Below are positions 34,718 through 36,808 of a stretch of DNA of 36,808 bases, piece by piece; the first letter of the stretch is position 1; each line of letters starts with the position of its first letter. The notes beneath the pieces were generated by a model. That model saw nothing but the letters and a program-made list of their open reading frames with translations. It had not been told where the DNA came from and made no database searches. The DNA lies in assembly GCA_947492745.1 (NCBI GenBank), contig CANLOE010000076.1:1-36808 (forward strand), read 5' to 3'. The position numbers and the translations under genes are program-made. The stretch comes from an uncultured Cyclobacteriaceae bacterium (GTDB taxonomy: Bacteria; Bacteroidota; Bacteroidia; Cytophagales; Cyclobacteriaceae).

Positions 34718-35019
34718 TTTTAAGCCGGATCATGCGTTGGAACTTCGTAACGAGGGTTTAAATAGCAATAAACCAGAGCGTTTTATTGGGTTCATTCTAT
34801 TGATTTTCAACTATTTACATCCATAAGCAATTGATTTGGGAAAGACCGAAAATCATCGCGAGCGCACTGTTCCGCCCTGAACGGCCCCAATGACCAATCT
34901 ACCAATGACGATTGTACCAATGCAGGGTTTTTCCATTTTGTTGAAACACGAATTTCCCATTTCACTTTTTCTTGAGTATAATACCGCAATAGAAGGACTA
35001 ATGCATGATCCGGGTCAAT
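34718..35019 (+). repeat. 175-bp repeat family R1, copy 8, split by a M166 insertion
   Basis: Left part 34718-34815 (TTTAAGCCGGATCATGCGTT, GGAACTTCGTAACGAGGGTT, AGAGCGTTTTATTGGGTTCA, TTGATTTTCAACTATT) and right part 34981-35019 (CCGCAATAGAAGGACTAATG, CATGATCCGGGTC) are continuous in other R1 copies. They are separated by the 165-base element at 34816-34980. It shares the internal deletion of copy 2. It belongs to the 669-base gap between the TonB-C gene and the CRISPR array; 35020-35160 is AT-rich with nothing else recognised. Confidence 0.75.
34816..34980 (+). mobile_element. 166-bp MITE-like element (family M166), copy 3, nested in R1
   Basis: Starts TACATCCATAAGCAATTGAT and ends ACTTTTTCTTGAGTATA. 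It shares TTGATTTGGGAAAGACC, GTTCCGCCCTGAACGG, CCCAATGACC, AATGCAGGGTTT and AATTTCCCATTTCAC with copy 1. It interrupts R1 copy 8 at its CTATTTA site, consistent with insertion at a TA dinucleotide. The left end has drifted from the TATACCCAA form. Confidence 0.75.
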
Positions 35020-35167
35020 TGAAGTCCGAAGCGTGATTGGACCTATCCATTTTCATTTTCACATCGATAATCGATTAAGGGCAGTTTTTTTTTGAAAAGC
35101 GTGAATATCCTCTTTGCACCTAAAAATCAGGACTTTTCAAATCGAAAAATATGCACTCAAAGCACTG

Positions 35168-35195
35168 GCATACACCCTTTTGTAAAGGGGTATGC
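35168..35195. terminator. 12-bp hairpin at the left edge of the CRISPR array
   Basis: GCATACACCCTTT - TGT - AAAGGGGTATGC forms a 12-bp stem with a single bulged A, overlapping the first two bases of repeat 1. Read on the minus strand it follows the array and could end a transcript coming from it, although the T run is only weak and some 20 bases further on (ATATTTTTCG). Confidence 0.45.
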
Positions 35196-36732
35196 TGTGC
35201 TAAGGTACAAAATGAAAGCTAGTCACAACTACATAAGGTGTAGTATCGTCTTCACATGAGCTGTGCTAAGGTACAAAATGAAAGCTAGTCACAACCTACT
35301 TCCTTCTGTGTTTTCTTGTGACCCTGCTGTGCTAAGGTACAAAATGAAAGCTAGTCACAACTCTAAATTATGTTTTGTCAAAGATGATTCAGCTGTGCTA
35401 AGGTACAAAATGAAAGCTAGTCACAACTCCTGTTTGTTTGTCTTTATACCTAGTGTTGCTGTGCTAAGGTACAAAATGAAAGCTAGTCACAACAACGGGT
35501 CCACCCTTTTCAATATCCCGAGCGCTGTGCTAAGGTACAAAATGAAAGCTAGTCACAACTGCACACGCTGTGACCGTTGCGGCTGCCGTGCTGTGCTAAG
35601 GTACAAAATGAAAGCTAGTCACAACTCAACCGAGTTTTGACGGATGGAATATTTTGCTGTGCTAAGGTACAAAATGAAAGCTAGTCACAACCTCAGTTCT
35701 GTTACTTCTTTTAGTTTAGATGCTGTGCTAAGGTACAAAATGAAAGCTAGTCACAACATAACCCATGTCACTAATCCACTTTACTAAGCTGTGCTAAGGT
35801 ACAAAATGAAAGCTAGTCACAACCCGTTATCCTTGAATATGGCTGTGCCTACCGCTGTGCTAAGGTACAAAATGAAAGCTAGTCACAACTGTGTGAAGAC
35901 AACATTGTTCAGGCCTGTCGCTGTGCTAAGGTACAAAATGAAAGCTAGTCACAACATGAATTCGTCCTTGTTTTCGTTTTCATCAGCTGTGCTAAGGTAC
36001 AAAATGAAAGCTAGTCACAACGACTGATCATACCGTTACCGTACCGTCCGGCTGTGCTAAGGTACAAAATGAAAGCTAGTCACAACCCAATATCACTTAT
36101 TATATCTGAAAGCTCCGCTGTGCTAAGGTACAAAATGAAAGCTAGTCACAACTTTGCGCTGTTCATTTGACTGGACAAACTGCTGTGCTAAGGTACAAAA
36201 TGAAAGCTAGTCACAACGATGTGCAGTGGTTCATGGCAGCAAAAAAGGCTGTGCTAAGGTACAAAATGAAAGCTAGTCACAACGCCATAGATATCTTCAT
36301 GGGCATTACAATAGCTGTGCTAAGGTACAAAATGAAAGCTAGTCACAACTACGGTTAGGTTGGCAAACCCCGACAGGTTGCTGTGCTAAGGTACAAAATG
36401 AAAGCTAGTCACAACTGTGCGTTGGGTTTTATATCATGTTCCATTGCTGTGCTAAGGTACAAAATGAAAGCTAGTCACAACTTAAGGGACTGTATGGATT
36501 TCTCCATGTAGGCTGTGCTAAGGTACAAAATGAAAGCTAGTCACAACGAAGCTCATGCAATAGATGTAACGGCTTTAGCTGTGCTAAGGTACAAAATGAA
36601 AGCTAGTCACAACCGGTGACGACGAGAGGAAGCACAAAGAACTGCTGTGCTAAGGTACAAAATGAAAGCTAGTCACAACTATAAACTCTTTTTCATTCTC
36701 CATCAGGGCGCTGTGCTAAGGTACAAAATGAA
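35194..36732 (-). CRISPR. CRISPR array, 23 full 36-nt repeats plus one truncated, probably type II-C
   Basis: Repeats of 36 bases start every 66 bases from 35194 to 36644. On the plus strand they begin GCTGTGCTAAGGTACAAAAT and end GAAAGCTAGTCACAAC; by eye all 23 are identical. Spacers are 30 bases, except two of 29 (36022-36050 and 36153-36181); there are 23 spacers and no duplicates. The 24th repeat (36710-36732) keeps only GCTGTGCTAAGGTACAAAAT plus GAA. Read on the minus strand the repeat begins GTTGTG and contains GCTTTC, as in many Bacteroidota type II-C (Cas9) arrays, so minus is the likely crRNA strand. No cas gene or anti-repeat (tracrRNA) is visible; the window ends 76 bases beyond the array. 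Short plus-strand frames across it are spurious. Confidence 0.97.
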
Positions 36733-36808
36733 TGGAGTGTATACATTTGACTGGACAGTAAGAAAAGCTCAATAGGGTTAACTTACAGAAAGAATGAAGA
36801 AAACAAGA

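Noticed and set aside
34985-35193. Search for a tracrRNA anti-repeat or cas gene next to the array
   Set aside because: No stretch complementary to the repeat beyond short AAAAGC-type matches, and no coding frame; these must lie outside the window if they exist.
35263-36358. Plus-strand frames of 60-125 residues repeating VLRYKMKASHN
   Set aside because: They are translations of the CRISPR repeat, open only because the 66-base period is a multiple of three; no start signals or families.
1-36808. tRNA and rRNA genes
   Set aside because: No tRNA cloverleaf arms or rRNA-like conserved segments were noticed on either strand by eye.

Overview
The window looks like a chromosomal segment of a Bacteroidota bacterium, probably a free-living Cytophagia- or Saprospiria-type organism (the lower rank is a guess). 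Pointers are a CarboxypepD_reg-like/vWA protein divergent from an ECF sigma factor and a TonB-box protein, DUF2141, SPOR-OmpA proteins, Bacteroidota-style -33 TTTG/-7 TAnnTTTG promoter candidates, and a 36-nt CRISPR repeat beginning GTTGTG on the minus strand, as in type II-C systems.

Layout. 1-4400 is a polymorphic-toxin tip region: the 3' end of a toxin gene with an HNH-like nuclease tip, its likely double-CXXC immunity gene, a promoterless second tip cassette with a pentapeptide-repeat/helical-repeat immunity gene, and a linker remnant without a toxin. Three copies of the same linker sequence mark the junctions. 5071-11190 is envelope biology: a LolA-like periplasmic protein, penicillin-binding protein 1C and two tandem SPOR-OmpA paralogues. 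11536-15906 holds a DUF2141 protein, an SDR oxidoreductase and three minus-strand arsenosugar genes (arsS, the associated peroxidase-like protein, a TIGR04282/DUF2064 glycosyltransferase); arsM is not in the window. 16625-21103 holds a DUF389 membrane protein, an S1/P1 nuclease, an AsmA-like protein and a 50-residue lmo0937-type membrane peptide.

21633-28760 is a signalling block: a lone receiver, an NtrC-type sigma-54 activator, an SDR, a sensorless histidine kinase and a CheB-CheR-PAS fusion. The fusion lacks a kinase domain, so the separate kinase may be its partner. 28761-30150 is gene-poor and full of repeats and decayed sequence. 30151-34524 is an envelope/stress module (vWA protein, ECF sigma factor, TonB-C protein with a membrane segment). 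35194-36732 is a CRISPR array of 23 full repeats and one truncated repeat; no cas gene is visible.

Nearly every long intergenic stretch carries small interspersed elements. Three families can be read: a ~175-bp family with TTTAACCC-type terminal inverted repeats (eight copies), a 166-bp family with TATAC(C/T)YAA-type terminal inverted repeats (three copies, one nested inside a 175-bp copy), and a ~140-bp family with a core resembling ATAGCAGCGCTAT (four copies). They behave like non-autonomous transposons (MITEs); no transposase was recognised here. The most notable observations are the nested MITE, the toxin-cassette series, and a CRISPR repeat that seems to contain its own Bacteroidota promoter.
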